Assembly: GCF_050942215.1 (NCBI RefSeq)
Contig: NZ_CP192056.1
Location: forward strand, 5,146,001-5,210,000
Source of the DNA: Sphaerimonospora sp050942215
Lineage (GTDB): Bacteria > Actinomycetota > Actinomycetes > Streptosporangiales > Streptosporangiaceae
Length of the DNA stretch: 64,000 nt
Direction of reading: 5' to 3'
The translations under genes and the position numbers were made by a program. Shown one piece after another: positions 56,867 through 64,000 of this stretch. How positions within the stretch are numbered: the first letter of the stretch is position 1; each line of letters begins with the position of its first letter. Below the pieces are notes generated by a model that had not been told where the DNA came from, did not search any database, and worked only from the letters and a program-made list of their open reading frames with translations.

Positions 56867-58429
56867 TCAAAACGGCGTGGCCTTCTCGGCCGCTCCGCCT
56901 CTGACCCTGGCTCCGGCTCCGGAAGAGCCCGTACTCCCATAGGACCCGGCACTTCCCGAGGGCGTGCTCCCTGACGGCATGGGAATGCTGAGGTTGACCT
57001 CCGTGCCCCCCTCGTCCCTCCTGCCGATGCTCAGACGGCCCGACAACTCGGCCTCCACGAGCGTGCGGACGATCTGCAACCCCAGACTCACGGTGGAATC
57101 CAGATCGAAGTCGGGCGGCAGACCCTGCCCGTCGTCCGCGACCACGACCTCCAGCCGGTCCACCTCGCGATTCACGATCACCTCCACGTTCCCCGACCTG
57201 TGCGAGAAGCCGTGTTCCACGGCGTTCTGCAGCAGCTCGGTGAGGACCATGGCGATCGGCGTCGCCACCGCGGCCGGCAGCACTCCGAACCCGCCGATGC
57301 GCTTGGGCATGACGTGGGCCAGCGAGACCTCGGCCGTCATGGCGATCACCCGGTCGGCGATGTCGTCGAACTCGACCATCTCCTCGGGCATCTGCGCCAG
57401 GATCTCGTGCACGATCGCGATCGAGCCGACCCGCCGGACCGCCTCGTTCAGCGCCTCCTGCCCCTCGGGGTTGTTCAGCCTGCGCGCCTGCAGCCGGAGC
57501 AGCGCCGCGACGGTCTGCAGATTGTTCTTGACCCGGTGATGAATCTCACGTATCGTCGCGTCTTTGGTCAACAGTTCTCGCTCGCGGCGACGCAGCTCGG
57601 TCACATCGCGGATGAGCGCCAGCGCACCGATCCTGCCGCCGCCGACGATCAGCGGGATGGCCCTGAGCTGCACCACGGTGCCGCCGTTCTCCACCTCGAT
57701 CTCCCGGGGCGCCCGGCCGCTCGCGACCAGCATCAGGTCTTCGTTGATCGGCTCGTCAGAGAAGCACAGCGCCGCCGTCGTCCTGCCGAGATCCGCGCCC
57801 ACCAGGTCGGCGTAGAGGCCGAGCCGGCGGTAGGCCGACAGCGCGTTCGGGGAGGCGTAGGTCACCCGTCCGGCCTTGTCGAGCCGGAGCAGGCCGTCGC
57901 CGACCCGGGGGGACCTGACCAGGGTCGGCTGCTCTCCGGCGAACGGAAATCCGCCCTCGGCCACCATCTGGGCCAGATCTGACGCGCTCTGCAGGTACGT
58001 CAGCTCCAGCCGGGACGGCGTACGCGCCGACGACAGGTTGGTGGACCGCTGGATGACCCCGATGAGGGGCCCGGCGTAGCCTCGCCGTACCGGGATGGTC
58101 TCCTCCCGGACCGGTACGCCGCTGGACCAGTCGGGATCGCCCTCACGGCAGATCCGCTGCTCGTCCCACGCTATGTCGATGAGCGGCCGCTCCCCCTTCG
58201 CCACGATGGCCCCGACGACGTCGTCGTGGTAGACCGTCGGGCCGGTCGTGGGCCGCATCTGGGCCACCGCGACCCAACCCGTGCCGCCCCGATGGGCGAC
58301 CCACAGGATGAGATCCGCGAAGGACAGGTCGGCCAGGAGTTGCCAGTCCGACACCAGGGAATAGATCCAGTCGACATCCGCGGCGTCGAGCGCGGTATGC
58401 CTGGACACCAGGTCGCTGATAGTTGGCAC
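56867..58429 (-). CDS. pdtaS: Sensor histidine kinase, PdtaS type
   Basis: A 520-residue soluble two-component kinase. Residues 5-165 are a GAF-like sensor domain, 175-285 a PAS domain (LLRLDKAGRVTYASPNALSAY), then the HisKA_2 box REIHHRVKNNLQTVAALLRLQ (key residues His297/His298) and the HATPase domain with LTELLQNAVEHGFS and VVADDGQGLP. This order matches PdtaS, whose partner PdtaR is an RNA-binding ANTAR regulator (not in the window). The last 35 residues are a Ser/Gly/Thr/Pro-rich tail. The GTG start is preceded by GAGG at very short spacing, so the start is less certain. Confidence 0.88.
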   Translation of the reverse strand: MPTISDLVSRHTALDAADVDWIYSLVSDWQLLADLSFADLILWVAHRGGTGWVAVAQMRPTTGPTVYHDDVVGAIVAKGERPLIDIAWDEQRICREGDPDWSSGVPVREETIPVRRGYAGPLIGVIQRSTNLSSARTPSRLELTYLQSASDLAQMVAEGGFPFAGEQPTLVRSPRVGDGLLRLDKAGRVTYASPNALSAYRRLGLYADLVGADLGRTTAALCFSDEPINEDLMLVASGRAPREIEVENGGTVVQLRAIPLIVGGGRIGALALIRDVTELRRRERELLTKDATIREIHHRVKNNLQTVAALLRLQARRLNNPEGQEALNEAVRRVGSIAIVHEILAQMPEEMVEFDDIADRVIAMTAEVSLAHVMPKRIGGFGVLPAAVATPIAMVLTELLQNAVEHGFSHRSGNVEVIVNREVDRLEVVVADDGQGLPPDFDLDSTVSLGLQIVRTLVEAELSGRLSIGRRDEGGTEVNLSIPMPSGSTPSGSAGSYGSTGSSGAGARVRGGAAEKATPF

Positions 58430-58497
58430 CCTCGCATCATGCGCCGGGGCTCGGCCCGGAGGCGAATCGGCATTCACCACCTGGCAAGATGCACTCC

Positions 58498-59679
58498 ATG
58501 AAACGGCCACTCGACCGATTCCGTGAGGCCACCGCCCAGCGGGAGGCGGCCGGGCTGCGGCGTGTCCTGCGCCCTCGCACGCCCGACCATGACGGCCTGC
58601 TGGACCTGGCCTCCAACGACTATCTGGGGCTGGCGCGGGATGAGCGGCTCATCGAGGCCGCCGTCCGCGCCACCCGGGAGTGGGGCGCCGGCTCGACCGG
58701 TTCCCGCCTGGTGACCGGGACGACGCGGCTGCACGCCGAGTTGGAGGAGCGGCTGGCCGCCTTCACCGGCGCGGCCAGGGCGCTGGTCTTCTCCTCCGGA
58801 TACCTCGCCAATCTGGCCGCCGTCGGTCTGGCCTCGGTCGCCGGCCGGGACGGGGGCGGCAGCCTGGTCGTCTCCGACTCGGGCAACCACGCGTCGATCG
58901 TCGACGCCTGCCGGCTGTCGCGCTCGCGGGTCGTCATCACTCCACATGGAGACGCCGAGGCGGTCGGCAAGATCCTGGCCGACCGCGCCGAGGAGCACGC
59001 CGTCGTCGTCACCGACGCCGTGTTCTCCGTCGACGGCGACCTCGCGCCGCTGCGCGACCTGCACGCCGCCGCCGTACGGCACGGCGCGCTGCTCGTGGTC
59101 GACGAGGCGCACGCGCTCGGCGTGGTCGGCGAGCAGGGGCGTGGCGCTGTGCACGAGGCGGGACTCGCCGGCAGCCCTCACGTGGTGCGTACGGTCACGC
59201 TGTCGAAGTCGCTGGGATCGCAGGGCGGTGCCGTGCTGGGCGCGCCCGAGGTGATCGAGACGCTGATCGACACGGGCCGCTCGTTCATCTTCGACACGGG
59301 GCTCGCGCCGGCCTGCGCGGGTGCGGCCCTGGCCGCGCTCGGCATCCTCGAAGACGCAGCGGCGGACCTTCCCGGACGGGCCAGGGCCAACGCGCGCGCC
59401 CTGGCCGCGACGATCCACGAGCTGGGCCTGTCGATGGACCCGGAGACGAACCCGGCGGCGGCCGTGGTACCGGTCGTGCTCGGGCCGCCGCGGCGGGCGG
59501 TGGCCGCGGCCGCCGTGTGCGCCGAGCACGGCGTGCGCGCCGGGTGCTTCCGCCCGCCGTCGGTTCCCCGGGGACGGTCGTGTTTGAGGTTGACCGCGAG
59601 GGCCGATCTGAGGTCGGATGATCTCGCGGTGGTCAGGGGTGCGCTCACCGCTGTGGCCGAATTGAAGGTGGATACGTGA
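58498..59679 (+). CDS. bioF: 8-amino-7-oxononanoate synthase
   Basis: A 393-residue PLP-dependent alpha-oxoamine synthase. It joins pimeloyl thioester and alanine in biotin synthesis. Motifs: LDLASNDYLGLARDERLIEA, GAGSTGSRLVTGTTRLHAELE, DSGNHASIVDACRLS, VVDEAHALGVVGEQGRG, and TLSKSLGSQGG with the PLP lysine. It lies in a bioF - regulator - bioD run; bioA and bioB are not in the window. The ATG at 58498 is used; an ATG nine bases earlier is possible. Its stop overlaps the GTG of the GntR-type regulator. Confidence 0.93.
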   Translation: MKRPLDRFREATAQREAAGLRRVLRPRTPDHDGLLDLASNDYLGLARDERLIEAAVRATREWGAGSTGSRLVTGTTRLHAELEERLAAFTGAARALVFSSGYLANLAAVGLASVAGRDGGGSLVVSDSGNHASIVDACRLSRSRVVITPHGDAEAVGKILADRAEEHAVVVTDAVFSVDGDLAPLRDLHAAAVRHGALLVVDEAHALGVVGEQGRGAVHEAGLAGSPHVVRTVTLSKSLGSQGGAVLGAPEVIETLIDTGRSFIFDTGLAPACAGAALAALGILEDAAADLPGRARANARALAATIHELGLSMDPETNPAAAVVPVVLGPPRRAVAAAAVCAEHGVRAGCFRPPSVPRGRSCLRLTARADLRSDDLAVVRGALTAVAELKVDT

Positions 59680-60419
59680 CGGAGCACAGCGAGGACTCTC
59701 CCCGGGTCCCGAAGTACTACGACGTCAAGCGGAGCCTGCTGGAGCTCACGAAGACCCTGCCCCCGGGCAGCGCGCTCCCTCCGGAGCGCGCGCTCGCCGT
59801 GAGCTTCGAGACCTCGCGGACCACCGTCCGCCAGGCGCTCACGGAGCTCGTGGTGGAGGGCAGGCTGCTGCGGATCCAGGGCAAGGGCACATTCGTCGCC
59901 CAGCCCAAGGTCGCCCAGGTGCTGCAGCTCACCTCGTACACGGGTGACCTGCGCATGGTCGGCCTGGAACCCGACACCAAGATCCTGGACATCAGCTACA
60001 TCACGGCGGACGAGGCGCTCGGCAGCCGGCTGGCGATCAATCCGGGCGGGCGCGTGCTGCGCATTCACCGTCTCCGCCTGGCCAACGGTGAGCCGATGTC
60101 GATCGACACCACCCACCTGTCCGCCCGGCGCTTCCCCCGGCTGCGGCGGGAGCTGGAGGCCCATCCATCGCTCTACGAGACCCTGCACAACGCCTACAAC
60201 GTGCAGCTGACCGACGCGGAGGAGGTCATCGAGACCGTCCTGGCCACGCCGTACGACGCGCAGGTGCTCGGGGTCGACGTCGGGCTGCCCATGCTGCTGC
60301 TGACCCGGCACGCGTTCGACGCCGAGGGCAACCCGGTGGAGTACGCCCAGTCGCTCTACCGGGGGGACCGCTACAAGTTCGTCACCCGCCTGCGGCGGCC
60401 CTCGGGCGGGAGCGCCTGA
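59676..60419 (+). CDS. dasR: DasR-like GntR/HutC transcriptional regulator
   Basis: A 247-residue regulator with an N-terminal GntR winged helix (SALPPERALAVSFETSRTTV then RQALTELVVEGRLLRIQGKG) and a C-terminal UTRA effector domain. Long stretches match Streptomyces DasR as I know it: LQLTSYTGDLR, GLEPDTKILDISYITADEAL, NGEPMSIDTTHLSARRFP and YRGDRYKFVTRLRRP. DasR senses glucosamine-6-phosphate and controls chitin/GlcNAc use. The GTG start overlaps the bioF stop, so this copy sits inside a biotin gene run, an odd place. No dre-type palindrome was found nearby. It could be a paralogue with another target. Confidence 0.78.
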   Translation: MTEHSEDSPRVPKYYDVKRSLLELTKTLPPGSALPPERALAVSFETSRTTVRQALTELVVEGRLLRIQGKGTFVAQPKVAQVLQLTSYTGDLRMVGLEPDTKILDISYITADEALGSRLAINPGGRVLRIHRLRLANGEPMSIDTTHLSARRFPRLRRELEAHPSLYETLHNAYNVQLTDAEEVIETVLATPYDAQVLGVDVGLPMLLLTRHAFDAEGNPVEYAQSLYRGDRYKFVTRLRRPSGGSA

Positions 60420-60545
60420 CGCCCGTCGCACCGGGTCGTACGGCTCCCGCCGGGGCGGCGCCGACCGCCGCCCCGGCGACACGGCCGCGCCCGGCGCGCA
60501 CCGCATGTGCCACCCCGGCCGCCGTCACGCCGTACGCTGCGGTGA

Positions 60546-61268
60546 ATGAGCATTCTCGTTGTCACAGGCACGGACACCGGCGTCGGAAAGACCGTGGTCA
60601 CGGCGGCGCTCGCCGCGCTGGCCCTGGAACGCGGTTCGACGGTCGCCGTGGTGAAACCGGCGCAGACCGGAGTGGCGGCCGGCGAGCCGGGAGACCTCGA
60701 CGACGTGATCCGGCTGTCGGGGGTCACCACGACGTTCGAACCGGCCAGGTTCCCCGACCCGCTGTCGCCCGCCGCAGCCGCCCGGGTTGCCGGCCTGCCG
60801 CCGGTGTCGCTCACCTCGGTGGCCACGCTCGTCGAGGAGCTGGCGGAGTCGAACCGGCTGGTGATCGTGGAAGGGGCGGGCGGGCTGCTCGTCCGGTTCG
60901 ACGAGGAGGGAAGCACGCTCGCCGACCTGGCGTACGAGCTGCGTGCGCCGGTCCTGGTCGTGGCCAGGGCCGGGCTCGGCACGCTGAACCACACCGCGCT
61001 GACCCTGGAGGCCATGGCGGGCCGTGGCCTCGATCCGGCCGGGGTGGTGATCGGTTCCTGGCCGGCCGAGCCGGGGTTGGCCGAACGGTGCAACGTCGCC
61101 GATCTGGAGATGCTGGCGGCCCGGCCGCTCGCCGGGGCACTACCCGAGGGCGCGGGCGTCCTCGATCGTCCGGCCTTCGCCCGCGCCGCACGGGCGGGAC
61201 TCGCCCCCGTCCTCGGCGGCGCTTTCGACCCCGCCGTCTTCCGCACCACCCTCAAGCTCCCCGGCTGA
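60546..61268 (+). CDS. bioD: Dethiobiotin synthetase
   Basis: A 240-residue ATP-dependent carboxylase that forms dethiobiotin from DAPA. It has the P-loop VVTGTDTGVGKTVVTAALA near residue 6-24, VKPAQTGVAAGEPGD (substrate site), and VIVEGAGGLLVRFDEEGST near residue 108. It is the third gene of the bioF-regulator-bioD run but separated by 126 bp of GC-rich DNA, so it may have its own promoter. The ATG lacks a strong ribosome site. Confidence 0.93.
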   Translation: MSILVVTGTDTGVGKTVVTAALAALALERGSTVAVVKPAQTGVAAGEPGDLDDVIRLSGVTTTFEPARFPDPLSPAAAARVAGLPPVSLTSVATLVEELAESNRLVIVEGAGGLLVRFDEEGSTLADLAYELRAPVLVVARAGLGTLNHTALTLEAMAGRGLDPAGVVIGSWPAEPGLAERCNVADLEMLAARPLAGALPEGAGVLDRPAFARAARAGLAPVLGGAFDPAVFRTTLKLPG

Positions 61269-61389
61269 GGGGGCAGAGGCGAACAGCTCAGATGGAACCG
61301 GCGGGTTGACCACCCGCGATCGCGGGCAGGTTGGCGAGACCGACAAGTCTTCTCTCCCCGGCTAAGTGACCGACTGGTAGGTTTCCCGC

Positions 61390-63036
61390 ATGGAGTCCCC
61401 AACGCACGCAGGCGACATCGCCGTCGCCGTCTCCCAGGCGTACGGCGTCGACACGATGTTCACGTTGTCGGGCGGGCACGTGTTCCCGCTCTATGACGGC
61501 GCGGTCCACCGGGACATGCGCATCCTGGACGTACGCCACGAGCAGAGCGCGGTCTTCGCCGCCGAGGCGACCGCCCGCCTGACCCGACGTCCCGGCCTCG
61601 CGGTGCTCACCGCCGGCCCCGGCGTCACCAACGGCGTCTCCGGGGTCGCCACGGCCCACTTCAACGGCTCACCGCTCGTCGTGCTCGGCGGCAGGGCGCC
61701 GCGCTCCCGGTGGGGCTCGGGCGCGCTGCAGGAGATGGATCACCCTCCGCTGTTCGAGCCGATCACCAAGCTCGCCTTCACCGGCTCGGGCGCCGACTCC
61801 ATCGGGCAGGACGTCGAGATGGCGTTCCGCATGGCACTGGCCCCGCACCGCGGCCCGGTGTTCCTGGACGTCTATATGGACGACCTGTTCGCGCCCGCGG
61901 CCGACTACGACTCCCAGACGCTGACTCCGTCGCCGCTCGAACCCGACCCCGACGCGCTCGCCGAGATCGCCCGGCTGATCACCGAGGCCGAACGGCCGGT
62001 GCTGGTGTTCGGCTCGGACGTATGGATGGATCGCGCCGAGGAGGCGGCCAGGGACTTCGCCGAGGAGTGGCGCCTGCCGGTCATCCCCAACGGACAGGGC
62101 CGGGGCATCCTGCCCTCCGGCCACGACCTGCTGGTCACCCGGGCCCGGGGGCACGCGTTCAAACAGGCCGACCTGGTCATCGTGGTCGGCACACCCCTCG
62201 ACTTCCGCCTGGGCTACGGCTGGTTCGGCGGCAAGGACGGCGCGCCGCTCGCCCGGGTCGTCCACATCGTGGACGCGCCGTCGCAGCTCGCCACGCACGT
62301 CGGTCTGGCCGGGTCGGCGACGGGCGATCTCTCCCTCATCCTGTGGGGGCTCGCCACCGCCTGCCGTACCGCCGGGGTGAACCCGAAGGCGTACGAGCCG
62401 TGGAAGGATCGGCTGGCCGAGGAGGCGGCGGCCTCGATCGCGTCCGACGCGCCGCTGCTGGAGTCGGACGCCGACCCGATCCACCCGATGCGGATCTACG
62501 GCGAGTTGAACAGGCTGCTGGACGACGACGCCGTGGTGATCGGCGACGGCGGCGACTTCGTGTCCTACGCCGGCAAGTACATCGAGCCGCGCAAACCCGG
62601 CAACTGGCTCGACCCGGGGCCGTACGGCTGTCTCGGCACCGGCCTCGGCTACTCGATCGCCGCCCGGCTCGCCCGGCCGTCCTCGCAGGTCGTGCTGCTG
62701 CTCGGCGACGGCGCCGCCGGGTTCTCGCTGATGGACGTGGACACGCTGGTACGGCACCGCCTGCCGGTCGTCATGATCTGCGGCAACAACGGCATGTGGG
62801 GGCTGGAGAAGCATCCCATGCAGTTGCTGTACGGCTACGACGTGGCGGCCGAGCTGCAGCCGCAGTGCCGGTACGACCAGGTCGTGACGGCCCTCGGTGG
62901 TGGCGGGGAACTGGTGACCTCACCCGACGAGATCGGCCCTGCGCTGCGGCGGGCGTTCGACTCCGGCGTGCCGTACCTGGTGAACATCGCCACCGACCCG
63001 CAGATCGCCTACCCCAGGAACACCACCGGCATCTGA
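61390..63036 (+). CDS. Acetolactate synthase-like thiamine-diphosphate enzyme
   Basis: A 548-residue ThDP enzyme with three domains. The N-terminal PYR domain has MFTLSGGHVFPLYDGA and VRHEQSAVFAAEATARLTRR with the catalytic Glu. The middle domain binds a nucleotide. The C-terminal PP domain has LLLGDGAAGFSLMDVDTLVR and CGNNGMWGLEKHPM, the GDG-x-NN thiamine site. It resembles IlvX/IlvG-type acetolactate-synthase-like proteins of actinomycetes more than the anabolic IlvB, and no small regulatory subunit gene is adjacent. The true 2-oxoacid substrate is unknown. A 15-bp tandem repeat and a palindromic element follow. Confidence 0.87.
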   Translation: MESPTHAGDIAVAVSQAYGVDTMFTLSGGHVFPLYDGAVHRDMRILDVRHEQSAVFAAEATARLTRRPGLAVLTAGPGVTNGVSGVATAHFNGSPLVVLGGRAPRSRWGSGALQEMDHPPLFEPITKLAFTGSGADSIGQDVEMAFRMALAPHRGPVFLDVYMDDLFAPAADYDSQTLTPSPLEPDPDALAEIARLITEAERPVLVFGSDVWMDRAEEAARDFAEEWRLPVIPNGQGRGILPSGHDLLVTRARGHAFKQADLVIVVGTPLDFRLGYGWFGGKDGAPLARVVHIVDAPSQLATHVGLAGSATGDLSLILWGLATACRTAGVNPKAYEPWKDRLAEEAAASIASDAPLLESDADPIHPMRIYGELNRLLDDDAVVIGDGGDFVSYAGKYIEPRKPGNWLDPGPYGCLGTGLGYSIAARLARPSSQVVLLLGDGAAGFSLMDVDTLVRHRLPVVMICGNNGMWGLEKHPMQLLYGYDVAAELQPQCRYDQVVTALGGGGELVTSPDEIGPALRRAFDSGVPYLVNIATDPQIAYPRNTTGI

Positions 63037-63042
63037 CCCACC

Positions 63043-63088
63043 CCCACGGGAGCGATGCCCACGGGAGTGATGCCCACGGGAGTGATGC
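63043..63088. repeat. 15-bp tandem repeat, three copies
   Basis: CCCACGGGAGTGATG repeats three times (first copy with C for T) just after the acetolactate-synthase-like stop. It is probably a slipped-strand minisatellite. Confidence 0.75.
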
Positions 63089-63116
63089 CCCATAGGGGTG
63101 GTGGCACCCCCCGCGC

Positions 63117-63358
63117 GTGATCTTGTAGTTGCTCGCAGACATGCCATCCAACCTGGGCACTCACCTCTCGTGATCTTGCAGAAACTCGCAGCCATGACCG
63201 CTGACCAGCGGTTCAATCTTCCGTGATCTTGCACTTGGAAGTGCAAGATCACGAACGGCGTCGTCGCAGATAGACCGGGTGGCGTGCGAGTTTCTGCAAG
63301 ATCACGACAAGGATATGACCATGTCAGAGGCCGCCCCTGCGAGCAACTACAAGATCAC
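63117..63358. repeat. Empty palindromic repeat element, perfectly mirrored
   Basis: Plus-strand cores start at 63117, 63170 and 63223; inverted cores start at 63242, 63295 and 63348, all at 53-bp steps. The outer units (GTGATCTTGTA-GTTG-CTCGCA) and the second units (GTGATCTTGCA-GAAA-CTCGCA) are exact inverse complements across the centre. The centre is a perfect palindrome, GTGATCTTGCACTT-GG-AAGTGCAAGATCAC. It separates two convergent genes; here the minus-strand stop lies 28 bp beyond the last core. Confidence 0.8.
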
Positions 63359-63385
63359 GCGCGGGGGGGTGGTGGGGACCCGATC

Positions 63386-64000
63386 TCAGGGGCTGGGGCT
63401 GGGCGACGGGCTGGGGGACAGATGGGGCGAGGGGGACGGACAGGCCTTCTTGTGGACCACGATGACGACGTTGGACCCCTCGGGCTTGAACTTCCCGGCC
63501 TCCGGCGACTGGCTGCTCACCGGGTCCTTGCATGCTCCCTCGCCCTTGTAGCGGACGACGGGCTGGAGCCCGATCTTGGTAAGCCTGACCTTGGCCACGT
63601 TCTCGGCCAGACCGGTCAGCTCCGGCACCTTGACGAGCTTGTCCGTCGGGCTGGGCGAGGGACTGGGTGACGGGCTCGGCGAAGGGCTGGGCGAAGGACT
63701 CGGTGAGGGGCTGGGCGATGGACTCGGTGACGGGCTCGGCGGCCGGTTCGTCTGAGGCGGAACCGCCCGCGTCGGGCTCGGCGAGGGGGTCTTGGACGGG
63801 CGCGGGCTGGGGCTGGTCGGCGTCGGCGACGGAAGCTCGGCGGTGACGGACGGCTGGATCGGCGTCTCCTCCCCGGAACGGGCCGAGGCGAGGTTCACCC
63901 CGGCCGCGACCAGGCCGACCACGACGACGCACCCGGCCATTCCCGCGACGATGGGCCCGGTGCGCGTCCTGCGCCCCTTCCTGAGCTGCGCACGGCGAGA
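63386..64000 (-). CDS. PASTA-domain membrane protein, C-terminal part (possible Ser/Thr kinase tail)
   Basis: The reading frame is open to the window edge, so the N-terminus is missing. Visible are a basic segment (RKGRRTRTG), one transmembrane helix (IVAGMAGCVVVVGLVAAGVN), an extracellular linker with about a dozen Ser-Pro repeats (DNA repeat 63646-63740), a single PASTA domain (LVKVPELTGLAENVAKVRLTK, GEGACKDPVSSQSPEAGKF) and another Ser-Pro tail. This is the layout of PknB-like kinases that sense muropeptides or penicillin through PASTA domains; the kinase domain, if any, is outside. A non-kinase PASTA protein is possible. Confidence 0.75.
   Translation of the reverse strand, partial: SRRAQLRKGRRTRTGPIVAGMAGCVVVVGLVAAGVNLASARSGEETPIQPSVTAELPSPTPTSPSPRPSKTPSPSPTRAVPPQTNRPPSPSPSPSPSPSPSPSPSPSPSPSPSPSPSPTDKLVKVPELTGLAENVAKVRLTKIGLQPVVRYKGEGACKDPVSSQSPEAGKFKPEGSNVVIVVHKKACPSPSPHLSPSPSPSPSP

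Overview
The window is chromosomal DNA of a high-GC actinomycete, probably a Streptosporangiales-type genus. The markers are a WhiB protein, a fused E1/E2 2-oxoglutarate decarboxylase, nickel SOD with its maturation protease, a Streptomyces-subtilisin-inhibitor (SSI) protein, a consensus CebR box, a DasR-like GntR regulator, a PdtaS-type kinase and many GTG/TTG starts. The taxonomic placement is inference. I see no tRNA, rRNA, CRISPR array or prophage.

Layout. 1-4.1 kb: start of a GDP-mannose dehydratase gene, then glycosyltransferase, methyltransferase, prenyltransferase-like protein and a second methyltransferase. 4.2-8.4 kb: ferredoxin, zinc alcohol dehydrogenase and cytochrome P450, with KstR-like TetR-type palindromes. 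8.6-17.8 kb: a sugar-use locus: isomerase/epimerase, Gfo/Idh/MocA dehydrogenase, a ribose-type ABC importer and, divergently, a beta-phosphoglucomutase-like HAD enzyme plus a GH65 phosphorylase, with a DeoR-like palindrome between the two arms. 18-21 kb: metallo-hydrolase, MFS exporter and ArsR-like regulator. 21.2-23.8 kb: a secreted GH9 cellulase under a perfect CebR box. 23.9-27.9 kb: IS5-type transposase remnant, orphan binding protein, AtzG-like/amidase pair and a B3/B4 protein. 28-34.8 kb: kgd, DUF6104, a DUF4097-PadR operon and a quinone-oxidoreductase-like gene.

35-48.4 kb holds an SSI-type inhibitor next to eight same-strand paralogues of a secreted trypsin/V8-like serine protease (called P0-P7 here). 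P1-P5 carry copied regulatory modules: a TGTGA-N6-TCACA-type box about 270 bp upstream of the start, a TATGGT-like -10 and a shared CCCTTTACTGACG leader; hairpin terminators follow them. Four-residue comparison of the active sites shows that P2 and P4 have lost both the catalytic Asp (now Asn) and Ser (now Leu or Ile), and P6 has Thr for Ser, although all reading frames are intact. The array therefore appears to mix active proteases and pseudoproteases.

48.4-64 kb: a TPR regulator lacking its HTH, malic enzyme, CGNR zinc-finger protein, sodX/sodN, an anti-sigma/sigma pair, lipid kinase, whiB, PdtaS, bioF-dasR-like-bioD, an acetolactate-synthase-like enzyme and the end of a PASTA protein.

The second unusual system is a family of palindromic intergenic elements at four loci (5.8-7.1, 17.8-18.0, 52.0-52.2 and 63.1-63.4 kb). 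Each has three copies of GTGATCTTGCA-N4-CTCGCA (the innermost shortened) on the left and three inverted copies on the right, at a 53-bp period (about five helical turns). All lie between convergent genes, and at three of the four the right-hand core supplies the TGA stop of the converging gene. Three copies are empty, about 240 bp long. The fourth is split at its centre by a gene for an AbiEi-like HTH plus DUF559 (Vsr-like) nuclease, whose upstream region is bracketed by further core copies. I do not recognise this family; it may be a nuclease-linked mobile element or a dispersed protein-binding/terminator array.
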